This document shows, one piece after another, positions 28,057 through 34,026 of a stretch of DNA of 34,026 nucleotides. The stretch is from Sedimentisphaerales bacterium (GTDB lineage: Bacteria > Planctomycetota > Phycisphaerae > Sedimentisphaerales > Anaerohalosphaeraceae), in assembly GCA_016926155.1 (NCBI GenBank), contig JAFGPC010000031.1:1-34026 (forward strand). Reading direction: 5' to 3'. The notes beneath the pieces are model-generated. The model did not search any database. It saw nothing but the letters and a program-made list of their open reading frames with translations, and was not told the origin of the DNA. Positions within the stretch are counted from its first letter, which is position 1. Each line of letters begins with the position of its first letter. Both the position numbers and the translations under genes were made by a program.

Positions 28057-28076
28057 TTATGAGCATATGCCCATAA
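28057..28076. promoter_or_regulatory. Near-perfect 20-bp palindrome, operator candidate between divergent genes
   Basis: TTATGAGCAT followed by ATGCCCATAA. The two halves are reverse complements at nine of ten positions. It lies just before a TATAAT box (28078-28083) on the plus strand, filling the space where a -35/-10 spacer would be, and it is in the 200-base gap between the divergent hydrolase gene and the DUF89-led cluster. A dimeric regulator, perhaps the DUF134 protein of the cluster, could bind here. Confidence 0.6.
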
Positions 28077-28160
28077 TTATAATTGAAGCCGATCTGGATC
28101 GTATGTCCTGGGGCTTACCACTGGATTCCGGCACTTTGAACCAATATAAGGAAATAGATT

Positions 28161-29084
28161 GTGCATACGTACCTGGATTGTATTCCGTGTTTTTTACGGC
28201 AAACAGTGGATGTGATCTCGACGGTGACAGACGATCCGTTGCTCCATGAGCAGGCAGTCCGCCAAGCGCTTCGGGCTACTGCCGAATTGGACTTTCAAGC
28301 GACCACTCCGGCAGCCATGGGACAGCGGATCCATCGGATGATCCGGGAATTATCAGAAAATCCGGATCCCTATCGCCTTATCAAGGATCGCAGCAATCGG
28401 ATCGCCATGACATTATTGCCGGAACTAAACCGGTGGGTATCCGACTCGCCGGAACCGTTTTCGACCGCGCTTCGCCTGGCCCTGGCGGGGAATGTGATTG
28501 ATTTCGGTGTGGATCATTATACCGATGTATCGGAACAGGCCATTCGGAAAAATTTGCGGGAGGCTATGCACGCAAATATTTCACCGGAGGCAATTCAATC
28601 CCTGCGTTCTAAAAGCCTTCAATCCAGAACCATTTTATATCTCTGCGACAATGCAGGAGAAATCGTATTCGATCGCTTACTTATCGAACAACTGGGACCG
28701 GAAAAAATAATCGCTGCTGTTCGTGGAGGTCCGATTATCAACGACGCTACTCTGGAAGATGCGCGGCAAACGGGGCTTGATAAGATTGTTCCAGTGATTT
28801 CGAATGGGTCTGATGCTCCCGGAACCATCCTGGAACAATGCAGTGATCCGTTTTGCAGGGCTTTTCATAAAGCCGATCTCGTGATCGCCAAAGGACAAGG
28901 CAACTTTGAATCACTAAGTAGTGTACAGACTCGTATCTTTTACCTGCTCAAAGCAAAATGCCCTGTGGTGGCACGACATATCGGCTGCACAATAGGACAA
29001 TATATGATTTTAGACGGCGACAAAAACAATAGGCACGTGGAGCCGCAAGGTAATGCCGCAAGAAAGGAGGTATACGATGCCTAG
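28161..29084 (+). CDS. DUF89 (ARMT1-like) metal-dependent phosphatase-family protein
   Basis: 307 residues. It opens with the CxxC typical of the prokaryotic subgroup (LDCIPCFLRQ, Cys7 and Cys10), and has GNVIDFG (110-116), LCDNAGEIVFD (161-171) with the metal-binding Asp/Asn, and AKGQGNFE (243-250). DUF89 proteins are described as damage-control phosphatases that remove harmful phosphometabolites using Mn, Co or Ni; the substrate here is unknown. The start is GTG with AAGGAA seven bases upstream. Its last eight bases overlap the start of the next gene, whose AGGAGG Shine-Dalgarno is inside this coding sequence. First gene of the accessory cluster. Confidence 0.9.
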   Translation: MHTYLDCIPCFLRQTVDVISTVTDDPLLHEQAVRQALRATAELDFQATTPAAMGQRIHRMIRELSENPDPYRLIKDRSNRIAMTLLPELNRWVSDSPEPFSTALRLALAGNVIDFGVDHYTDVSEQAIRKNLREAMHANISPEAIQSLRSKSLQSRTILYLCDNAGEIVFDRLLIEQLGPEKIIAAVRGGPIINDATLEDARQTGLDKIVPVISNGSDAPGTILEQCSDPFCRAFHKADLVIAKGQGNFESLSSVQTRIFYLLKAKCPVVARHIGCTIGQYMILDGDKNNRHVEPQGNAARKEVYDA

Positions 29085-29298
29085 AGGCGACGGCACAGGC
29101 CCGACAGGAATCGGTGGCGGTGGTGGTGGCCGAAGACGCCGCTTTGGACGAGGCGGTCGTAGCGGAGGTTCATCATCTCCCCGTAATGATGGTGTCTGTA
29201 CCTGTCCGAACTGCGGGTACAAACAACCGCACATCATGGGCAGTCCATGCAATCAGCAAAGTTGTCCACAATGTGGGATACAAATGATAAGAGAGTAA
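29077..29298 (+). CDS. Small Gly/Arg-rich protein with a C-terminal zinc ribbon (DUF5320-related N-terminus)
   Basis: 73 residues from the ATG at 29077, set by a perfect AGGAGG six bases upstream. The N-terminus MPRGDGTGPTG is the DUF5320-type opening, followed by a poly-Gly run and an Arg/Gly-rich stretch (RRRRFGRGGRSGG). The C-terminal half has cysteine pairs CTCPNCG and CPQCG with an intervening Cys (GSPCNQQ), a rubredoxin-like zinc or iron knuckle. Its role is unknown; similar small proteins recur in anaerobes beside NifX-like and DUF134 genes. It overlaps the DUF89 gene by eight bases, so the two are probably translated together. Confidence 0.8.
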   Translation: MPRGDGTGPTGIGGGGGGRRRRFGRGGRSGGSSSPRNDGVCTCPNCGYKQPHIMGSPCNQQSCPQCGIQMIRE

Positions 29299-29326
29299 AT
29301 TCTTTTCCAAGAAGGGAGGTATAACA

Positions 29327-29665
29327 ATGCCAGGTGGAGATCGAACAGGTCCGGCAGGAATGGGACCCATAACAGGTAGAGCGGCAGGTTTTTGTGCGGG
29401 ACACCCCGTTCCGGGGTATATGAATCCAGCACCCGGGCGAGGTTTCTGGGGCGCAGGTCGTGGCTTTGGGCGCGGACGAGGTATGGGACGCGGATGGGGA
29501 TTCCGTGGATCCGGCTGGGGCGGCTGGTATGGCCCCGGAATCGTACCGCCGGCAACATTGTCGACCGAACAGGAACTTCAGATGCTTCGACAGCAGTCTG
29601 AAAACCTGCAGCAGACCCTGAATGAAATCAACGAACGGATTTCCGAGATTCAAAATCAGAAATAA
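29327..29665 (+). CDS. DUF5320 domain protein
   Basis: 112 residues. It begins MPGGDRTGPAGMGPITGR, the hallmark of DUF5320, continues with a low-complexity Gly/Arg/Phe/Trp stretch (RGFGRGRGMGRGWGF) and ends in a predicted coiled coil (TEQELQMLRQQSENLQQ then INERISEIQ; about residues 76-112). A GGGAGGT Shine-Dalgarno lies six bases before the ATG. The function of DUF5320 is not established; it recurs with NifX-like cofactor proteins, suggesting a scaffold or carrier role. It shares its N-terminal motif with the preceding small protein, pointing to duplication. Confidence 0.85.
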   Translation: MPGGDRTGPAGMGPITGRAAGFCAGHPVPGYMNPAPGRGFWGAGRGFGRGRGMGRGWGFRGSGWGGWYGPGIVPPATLSTEQELQMLRQQSENLQQTLNEINERISEIQNQK

Positions 29666-29677
29666 ACAAGGAAAGCT

Positions 29678-29708
29678 ATCGGGCCGGGCCAATCTTGTCC
29701 GGCCCGAT
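29678..29708 (+). repeat. Perfect 10-bp inverted repeat between the DUF5320 and NifX-like genes
   Basis: ATCGGGCCGG (29678-29687) pairs with CCGGCCCGAT (29699-29708) around an 11-base loop. No T run follows, so it is unlikely to be a simple terminator. It is 21 bases before the next start codon and could protect or process the message so that upstream and downstream genes are expressed at different levels. Confidence 0.55.
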
Positions 29709-29729
29709 GTCTAAATGAAGGGGTGTCTC

Positions 29730-30104
29730 ATGAAGATTGTTGTTACTGCTCGAGAGCCGGATTTGAATTCCGACGTGGATCCCCGATTTGGACGGGCCGC
29801 ATTCTTTCTCTTGGTGGACACAGAAAGCTCGCAATGGCAAGCAATAAACAATAATGCCACAAATGCTTCCAGCGGGGCCGGAATCGCAGCCGCCCAGGCA
29901 GTGATAGAAGCAGGTGCCGGGGCCGTGCTTACCGGCAATTGCGGGCCCAATGCATTCCGCACACTCCAGGCAGGAGACGTACAGGTGTACACGGACGTAG
30001 TGGGAACAGTTGAGAAAGCCGTTAAGGATTTCAATGACGGACTCCTTCAGCCGGTAAATGAAGCCAATGTGGATTCGCATTCCGGCACAGGATTACAGGG
30101 ATAA
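29730..30104 (+). CDS. NifX/NifB-like cofactor-binding protein (dinitrogenase Fe-Mo cofactor family), copy 1
   Basis: 124 residues from the ATG at 29730 (MKIVVTAREPD), preferred over one at 29715 because GGGGT precedes it. Family marks are DPRFGRA (metal-cluster region), NNATNASSGAGIAAAQ and GNCGPNAFRTL. The fold is the RNase H-like NifX/NafY domain that binds metal-sulfur cofactors or their precursors. In non-diazotrophs such proteins include the Mo/Cu orange protein of sulfate reducers. No nitrogenase genes are in the window, so a nitrogen-fixation role is not implied. It lies in the middle of the plus-strand cluster. Confidence 0.88.
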   Translation: MKIVVTAREPDLNSDVDPRFGRAAFFLLVDTESSQWQAINNNATNASSGAGIAAAQAVIEAGAGAVLTGNCGPNAFRTLQAGDVQVYTDVVGTVEKAVKDFNDGLLQPVNEANVDSHSGTGLQG

Positions 30105-30115
30105 CGAAACCTCAA

Positions 30116-30222
30116 ATGATTGCAGTCATCAACGGTAAAGGAGAAACGGGTAAGACTACAGTAGCTACAAACCTTGTGCTGTATCTTGCCCGATCCGGAA
30201 AAGATGTCTGATCGATTGCATC
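30116..30222 (+). pseudogene. Frameshifted N-terminal stub of a MinD/ParA-type P-loop ATPase
   Basis: From the ATG at 30116 the frame reads MIAVINGKGETGKTT, then VATNLVLYLARSGKDV, and hits TGA at 30209-30211. This is the first ~31 residues of a MinD/ParA ATPase, with the Walker A written GKGETGKTT instead of GKGGTGKTT. Shifting by one base after GTC restores LIDC (30211-30219 and the codon before), the next conserved strand of the family (VLLIDCD). The rest of the usual ~250 residues is missing: only about 75 bases remain before the next gene. So a one-base deletion and a large deletion have removed this gene. Clusters of this kind normally keep one or two such ATPases. Confidence 0.7.
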
Positions 30223-30294
30223 AAAAACCATACAACGGAGGCAAGCCATACTTAAGGTTTGATATAGGAAAATTATCAACAACAGGAGAATGAA

Positions 30295-30633
30295 ATGAAG
30301 ATTGCAATACCATTATATAATGGACGTTTATCGGCACATTTCGGCCATTGTCAACAGTTCGCTGTCGTCGATGCAGATCCGGAAACCAGGACCATCGGGC
30401 AGGTCGATTTGCACAATCCCCCCGCTCATGAACCGGGCGTCCTGCCGCGCTGGCTGGCCAAACTGGGTGTGGATCTGGTCATCGCAGGAGGCATGGGGCA
30501 AAGAGCACAGCAGCTTTTTTCCGCCAATGGCATTGACGTATTGACCGGTGCTCCCGACAATACCCCCGAGCAACTGGTTGAATCGTACCTAGCAGGACAA
30601 CTGGCCTGCGGACCAAATGCATGTGATCATTGA
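30295..30633 (+). CDS. NifX/NifB-like cofactor-binding protein, copy 2
   Basis: 112 residues. It has the conserved HFGHCQQF (residues ~15-22), LGVDLVIAGGMGQRAQ and a C-terminal CGPNACDH motif, typical of the shorter members that end in Cys and His. It would bind a metal-sulfur cofactor as copy 1 does, but the two are not close copies: copy 1 lacks the C-terminal Cys/His tail. ACAGGAGAATGAA before the ATG gives AGGAG at good distance. It follows the ATPase remnant and is 15 bases before the DUF134 gene. Confidence 0.9.
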   Translation: MKIAIPLYNGRLSAHFGHCQQFAVVDADPETRTIGQVDLHNPPAHEPGVLPRWLAKLGVDLVIAGGMGQRAQQLFSANGIDVLTGAPDNTPEQLVESYLAGQLACGPNACDH

Positions 30634-30648
30634 CGTATAGAATCAATA

Positions 30649-31041
30649 ATGCCCAGACCGAAACATTGCCGACGCGTAGGAATCATGCCCCAATGCGGCT
30701 TCTTTAAGCCGCAGGGTGCTCCCATGCGTTTCCTGGAACATGTGGCTTTAACGATAGATGAATTCGAAGCCGTTCGCCTGGCCGACTGGGAAGGATTGTA
30801 CCAGGCCGACGCCGCCGAACAGATGAACATCTCCCGGCAAACGTTCGGCCGTATTCTTGATTCCTCTCACAAAAAGATTGCCGATGCTCTGGTCCATGGA
30901 AAAGCGCTGCGCATCGAAGGCGGAGAATTTAAGATCTATGAACGCAACGATGGCACAGGTCCGAAAAGCCTGCCCCCACTCCCACAATCCTGTGGGCGGA
31001 GGAGACGTTTCGGCCATAGACGTGGGCAATCCCGTTCATAG
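30649..31041 (+). CDS. DUF134 (UPF0251) helix-turn-helix protein
   Basis: 130 residues. It begins [11 protein letters not shown], has the conserved FKPQGAPM and [13 protein letters not shown] segments, then a sigma-70-region-4-like helix-turn-helix ([16 protein letters not shown], around residues 54-70). The C-terminal tail is basic and Gly/Arg-rich ([15 protein letters not shown]). DUF134 proteins are probable DNA-binding regulators that travel with NifX-like genes and sometimes fuse to them. No clear Shine-Dalgarno precedes the ATG, so translation may depend on the upstream gene. It is the only regulator in the cluster, hence the candidate for the 28057-28076 palindrome. Confidence 0.9.
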   Translation: MPRPKHCRRVGIMPQCGFFKPQGAPMRFLEHVALTIDEFEAVRLADWEGLYQADAAEQMNISRQTFGRILDSSHKKIADALVHGKALRIEGGEFKIYERNDGTGPKSLPPLPQSCGRRRRFGHRRGQSRS

Positions 31042-31096
31042 GTAACCAGACAAGAGGCAAAACCAAAAGACTGCAACCTGAAAAGAGAGACGATTC

Positions 31097-31447
31097 ATGG
31101 AAGAGGTCCAGGACGAATTTTTTGGACGTATGAATGATCCCACCGCAGGCGCCTGGCTCACCGGTCCCTGTGGCGACACGATGGAATTCTATCTGGTCAT
31201 AGAGGACCAGCGCATTACGTATGTACGATATCATACGGACGGCTGCGAATACACCCGCCTATGCGGGCGGACTGTCTCTCGATTCATCCTGGATAAATCT
31301 CTTCAAGAAGCTCTGACAATCAGTGCCACAGATGTGCTTACCCAAGTCCCTGACCTGCCCCCGGAACATCGCCATTGCGCCATCTTGGCTATCAGCACCT
31401 TCTACAAAGCCATCGCCCAGTTCTGGCTGGAACAGGCCCGTTCCTGA
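31097..31447 (+). CDS. IscU/NifU-N-like iron-sulfur scaffold protein
   Basis: 116 residues. The three cluster-ligand cysteines of the IscU family can be placed: Cys25 in GPCGDTMEF (with the adjacent Asp27), Cys50 in TDGCEYTRLCG, and Cys94 in HRHCAILA. The usual GCxxSxAS motif of IscU is altered to GCEYTRLC, with an extra Cys56. IscU scaffolds build Fe-S clusters from a cysteine desulfurase, but no desulfurase gene is seen in the window. It is the last gene of the plus-strand cluster, 55 bases after DUF134, and converges on the AmrS gene 13 bases away. Confidence 0.85.
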   Translation: MEEVQDEFFGRMNDPTAGAWLTGPCGDTMEFYLVIEDQRITYVRYHTDGCEYTRLCGRTVSRFILDKSLQEALTISATDVLTQVPDLPPEHRHCAILAISTFYKAIAQFWLEQARS

Positions 31448-31460
31448 ATTGTACTTCCGA

Positions 31461-32510
31461 TCACAATCCAAAACCGGGAATCTCCGCATCACACTGCGGA
31501 CAGCGGCCGTCGTGGATTACATTTTTCTGAATCGTATAGCCCATCCGTTCGACAAGCAGCGTCCCGCATGAAGGACAGAATGTGCTCTCGGCCCGCGTTC
31601 CCGGTAGGTTACCGATATAAATGAACTGGAGTCCCTCTTCCTTACCGATATCGTATGCCCGTTCCAGCGTTTTCACAGGCGTCGGCGCCGTATCTTCCAT
31701 ATGGTACTGCGGATAAAATCGACTCACATGCCATGGCACACCCTGCCCGGCTTCGGTAGCGATAAAACGGGCAATCTCGCGTAGCTCCTCGTCTGAATCA
31801 TTCTGCCCCGGCACAATCAGCGTCGTCAGTTCCATCCAGATATCCGTCTTTTTCGCAATGTACCGAATCGTATCCAATACCGGCCCAAGCCGGGCGTGAC
31901 ATAGACTTTTATAATATTCCTCCCGAAACGACTTGAGATCGATATTGATCCCATCCAGCCACGGTCGTGCAAACTCGATCGCCTCGGTCGACATATACCC
32001 ATTACTCACAAACACATTGGCCAACCCTTCCTTGCGGGCCAGCCGGGCACATTCGGAAGCCAGTTCCATAAAAATCGTCGGTTCGGTATACGTATACGCG
32101 ATGCTCTTGCACTGCCCGTGAATCGCCGAAATCACTATATCCTTCGGGCGGATCGACCGGCCGTACAGGTCGCCGTCGGCCTCGGCCATCTGGCTGATCT
32201 GCCAGTTCTGACAGAAATCGCAGCGGAAATTACACCCCGGCGCCGCGATGGAAAAGCTCTTGCTGCCCGGCTGGAAATGGAACAGTGGCTTTTTCTCAAT
32301 CGGATCGACATTGGCCGCACACACCCGATGATAATTGAGAGATTGCAGCCGTCCTTTCACATTCCTTCTCACGCCGCAGCGCCCCAGCCGCCCTTTCGCG
32401 ATCACACAACGGAAGTTGCATAGAAAACACTGCACCTTGCCCCCTTCGCTGGGCCCCCACATAACCGCCTCGGCCGTCCGATTCTTCTCGATATCCATCG
32501 GTTCTTCCAT
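31461..32510 (-). CDS. amrS: AmmeMemoRadiSam system radical SAM enzyme
   Basis: 349 residues. The radical SAM cluster is CNFRCDFC (Cys93, Cys97, Cys100). An N-terminal cysteine set (CFLCNFRC, then GRCGVR; Cys28-Cys45) and a C-terminal zinc-ribbon pair (CPSCG and CPQC) flank it; the core also has TYTEPTIF and NIDLKSF. This is the AmrS partner of the three-part AmmeMemoRadiSam system with AMMECR1-like and Memo-like proteins. Neither partner is in the window. The reaction is not firmly known. The start at 32510 is taken with GGGG upstream; an ATG four codons later is possible. It is convergent with the IscU-like gene. Confidence 0.9.
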   Translation of the reverse strand: MEEPMDIEKNRTAEAVMWGPSEGGKVQCFLCNFRCVIAKGRLGRCGVRRNVKGRLQSLNYHRVCAANVDPIEKKPLFHFQPGSKSFSIAAPGCNFRCDFCQNWQISQMAEADGDLYGRSIRPKDIVISAIHGQCKSIAYTYTEPTIFMELASECARLARKEGLANVFVSNGYMSTEAIEFARPWLDGINIDLKSFREEYYKSLCHARLGPVLDTIRYIAKKTDIWMELTTLIVPGQNDSDEELREIARFIATEAGQGVPWHVSRFYPQYHMEDTAPTPVKTLERAYDIGKEEGLQFIYIGNLPGTRAESTFCPSCGTLLVERMGYTIQKNVIHDGRCPQCDAEIPGFGL

Positions 32511-32837
32511 GCCCGAATTCCCCTTCTCTACAGGCCGCCTCAGCCCGTCCTGCCGATTTCAATATAACAGAAAAGAATTTCCTTTTGAAATTCCAAATGG
32601 AAAAACGAAAATCGAAAATCCTGTAGGGCCTTTTGTCGCCATTATGATGTGTATTGTCAATACCTTATCTTGGACAAGAGTGATTTGAGCGAAGGAACCA
32701 ACCACGATTGTGCAATCCTTGTCAAACTCAACATTTGCTTGCCTCAAAGATAAAAACCTCGTATGATTCCGGGACTTTTTAGGTTGCCAAGCGATATTTG
32801 CGCCGTATTCAGATGATAAACAATGGGAGACGATTGG
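32511..32837. other. Divergent intergenic region between amrS and asnA
   Basis: 327 bases with no supported gene; a 62-codon minus-strand reading frame (32559-32747) has no recognisable features and no Shine-Dalgarno. It contains the asnA promoter candidate near its right end and the word CCTGTAGGGCC (32620-32630), which recurs just after asnA. Confidence 0.5.
32739..32767 (+). promoter_or_regulatory. Promoter candidate for asnA
   Basis: TTGCCT (32739-32744; four of six to TTGACA), a 17-base spacer, and TATGAT (32762-32767; five of six). Transcription would start near 32774, leaving a short leader of about 65 bases before the chosen asnA start. Confidence 0.5.
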
Positions 32838-33878
32838 ATGTCGAATCTGGTTTTGAATGGAGATTACAAGCCGCTGTTAACACTGCGGGATACCGAAAGA
32901 GGGATCAAATACATAAAGGACTTCTTTCAGGACAATCTGGCCGATGCGTTAAATCTGCAGCGGATCTCAGCCCCTCTGTTCCTGCGTAAGGGCTCAGGGA
33001 TCAACGACGATCTGAATGGTATCGAAACCAAGGCGGCTTTCAAAATCAGGGACGACAGTTACAGCGATGTCGAATGCCTTTTTTCGCTGGCCAAGTGGAA
33101 ACGGATGGTTCTGGCCGACTATGGTTTCGAGAACGGCGAGGGGCTCTATACGGATATGAACGCGATTCGGCCGGACGAGGAATGCCTGGACAATCTGCAC
33201 TCGGTGTACGTCGATCAGTGGGACTGGGAGAGGGTCATCAGCGCCGATGAGAGGAATCTGGATTTCCTGAAGGTCATTGTGCGGAAAATCTATGATGTCC
33301 TAAAGAAAACGGAAGCGGCGGTTGACAAGAAATATCTGCACGTTAAGCCAATGCTTCCGAAGGAGATTACATTTATCCATTCCGAGCAACTTCTACAGAT
33401 GTATCCTGATCTTGATCCGAGAGAGCGTGAGAACAGGATCACGCAGGAACGGGGTGCGGTCTTTGTAATCGGCATCGGCGGCGAATTGGCGGATGGGACA
33501 ATGCACGATAACCGCGCGCCGGATTACGATGACTGGACGACACCTACGAGCGAGGGCGCCAAGGGGCTCAACGGGGATATCCTGTTGTGGTATCCGCTGC
33601 TGAATCGGGCGATGGAGATGTCCTCAATGGGCATACGGGTCGACCGCGAAGCCATGCTCCGGCAGTTGGACATACGGGGTGTGCCGGAACGAAAAGAGAT
33701 GACATGGCACCGCCGGCTTCTAAACAACGAACTGCCGCTGACCATCGGAGGCGGAATCGGTCAATCGAGGCTGTGTATGTACTTTCTGCGAAAACTGCAT
33801 GTCGGCGAAGTGCATGCAAGCGTTTGGCCCGAAGAAATGGTAAAGCGCTGCAGGGACGCAGGGGTAATGTTGCTCTAG
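32838..33878 (+). CDS. asnA: Aspartate-ammonia ligase (asparagine synthetase A)
   Basis: 346 residues from the ATG at 32838, favoured over one at 32823 because GGGAG lies eight bases upstream. AsnA is a class II aminoacyl-tRNA-synthetase-like enzyme that makes asparagine from aspartate, ammonia and ATP. Visible landmarks are RISAPLFL near residue 45, KWKRMVLADYGF, DQWDWERVI, EITFIHSEQL, and the C-terminal motif GGGIGQSRLCM characteristic of motif 3. The length fits the family (E. coli 330). It uses free ammonia, unlike glutamine-dependent AsnB, fitting an ammonia-rich anoxic habitat. It stands alone, with its own promoter and an 11-base repeat on either side. Confidence 0.95.
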   Translation: MSNLVLNGDYKPLLTLRDTERGIKYIKDFFQDNLADALNLQRISAPLFLRKGSGINDDLNGIETKAAFKIRDDSYSDVECLFSLAKWKRMVLADYGFENGEGLYTDMNAIRPDEECLDNLHSVYVDQWDWERVISADERNLDFLKVIVRKIYDVLKKTEAAVDKKYLHVKPMLPKEITFIHSEQLLQMYPDLDPRERENRITQERGAVFVIGIGGELADGTMHDNRAPDYDDWTTPTSEGAKGLNGDILLWYPLLNRAMEMSSMGIRVDREAMLRQLDIRGVPERKEMTWHRRLLNNELPLTIGGGIGQSRLCMYFLRKLHVGEVHASVWPEEMVKRCRDAGVMLL

Positions 33879-33912
33879 CCCTGTAGGGCCGGCTCCGCCA
33901 ACGCTTTTTTTT
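33878..33912 (+). terminator. Possible terminator after asnA
   Basis: A short hairpin GCCCT-GT-AGGGC starts on the last base of the asnA stop codon, and a run of eight T lies at 33905-33912. They are separated by about 15 GC-rich bases, so this is not a classic layout. From 33913 to the window end nothing else is recognised. Confidence 0.35.
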
Positions 33913-34026
33913 ACTATCACCCCGGATTTGTTTTCAGGTACCGTCATCTCTGAAAGCACGCCATGTGTCAAGCCGGATTATTGGCTTGGTTGTCTCTTTG
34001 TTATACTGTGGATTTCATCCAAGTCA

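Noticed and set aside
29730-30633. Nitrogen fixation locus, because of the two NifX/NifB-like proteins
   Set aside because: No nifH, nifD, nifK, nifE or nifN is present, and such single-domain proteins are common in organisms that do not fix nitrogen.
32559-32747. 62-codon minus-strand frame between amrS and asnA
   Set aside because: No start signal, no motif, overlaps the asnA promoter region.

Overview
The window is bacterial chromosome, about 34 kb at moderate GC by eye. It has a translation/transcription half (1-21,060, almost all on the minus strand) and a mixed accessory half (21,360-34,026). Several features suggest a PVC-group bacterium, most likely a Planctomycetota of the Phycisphaerae type: the tuf/sec/rpo/str/S10 genes are contiguous, ribosomal protein L2 has an unusual catalytic-loop motif, and a Tat-exported rhamnosidase-like glycoside hydrolase is present. 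The anaerobe-type NifX/DUF5320/DUF134 cluster points to an anaerobic lifestyle. The phylum assignment is an inference; no rRNA is present.

Minus strand, in transcription order (high to low coordinate): a promoter near 21,050, tRNA-Thr(GGT), tuf, a terminator hairpin, rpmG, tRNA-Trp(CCA), secE, nusG, rplK, rplA, rplJ, rplL, rpoB, rpoC, rpsL, rpsG, another terminator hairpin, fusA, then a new promoter and long leader, rpsJ, rplC, rplD, rplW, rplB, rpsS, rplV and the start of rpsC, which runs off the window. This is the beta, str and S10 gene set in one unbroken line, with tuf moved from its usual place after fusA to the head. Points of interest are an N-terminal helix-turn-helix-like extension on L22, an Arg at the S12 position where Lys-to-Arg gives streptomycin resistance in other bacteria, a stop codon of rpmG that lies inside tRNA-Trp, and a strong nested RNA structure between rplJ and rplL.

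21,360-27,960: a Tat-signal glycoside hydrolase (plus), an AT-rich HEPN-like gene (minus), and a tightly coupled minus-strand set pdxB-folP-rhomboid (vitamin B6 synthesis, folate synthesis, membrane protease). Upstream of pdxB is a metallo-beta-lactamase-fold hydrolase.

28,050-32,510: a plus-strand cluster, apparently one operon, of DUF89 (metal-dependent phosphatase type), a small Gly/Arg-rich zinc-ribbon protein, a DUF5320 protein, two NifX/NifB-like cofactor-binding proteins, a DUF134 regulator and an IscU-like scaffold protein. A near-perfect 20-bp palindrome overlaps the likely promoter and separates the cluster from the divergent hydrolase gene. Between the two NifX-like genes is the frameshifted N-terminal stub of a MinD/ParA-type ATPase, the partner usually found in such clusters. 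A radical-SAM AmrS gene converges on the cluster. Together these look like a partly decayed system for assembling or carrying a metal-sulfur cofactor, and they are the best candidate for unexplored biology here. asnA (ammonia-dependent asparagine synthetase) closes the window.
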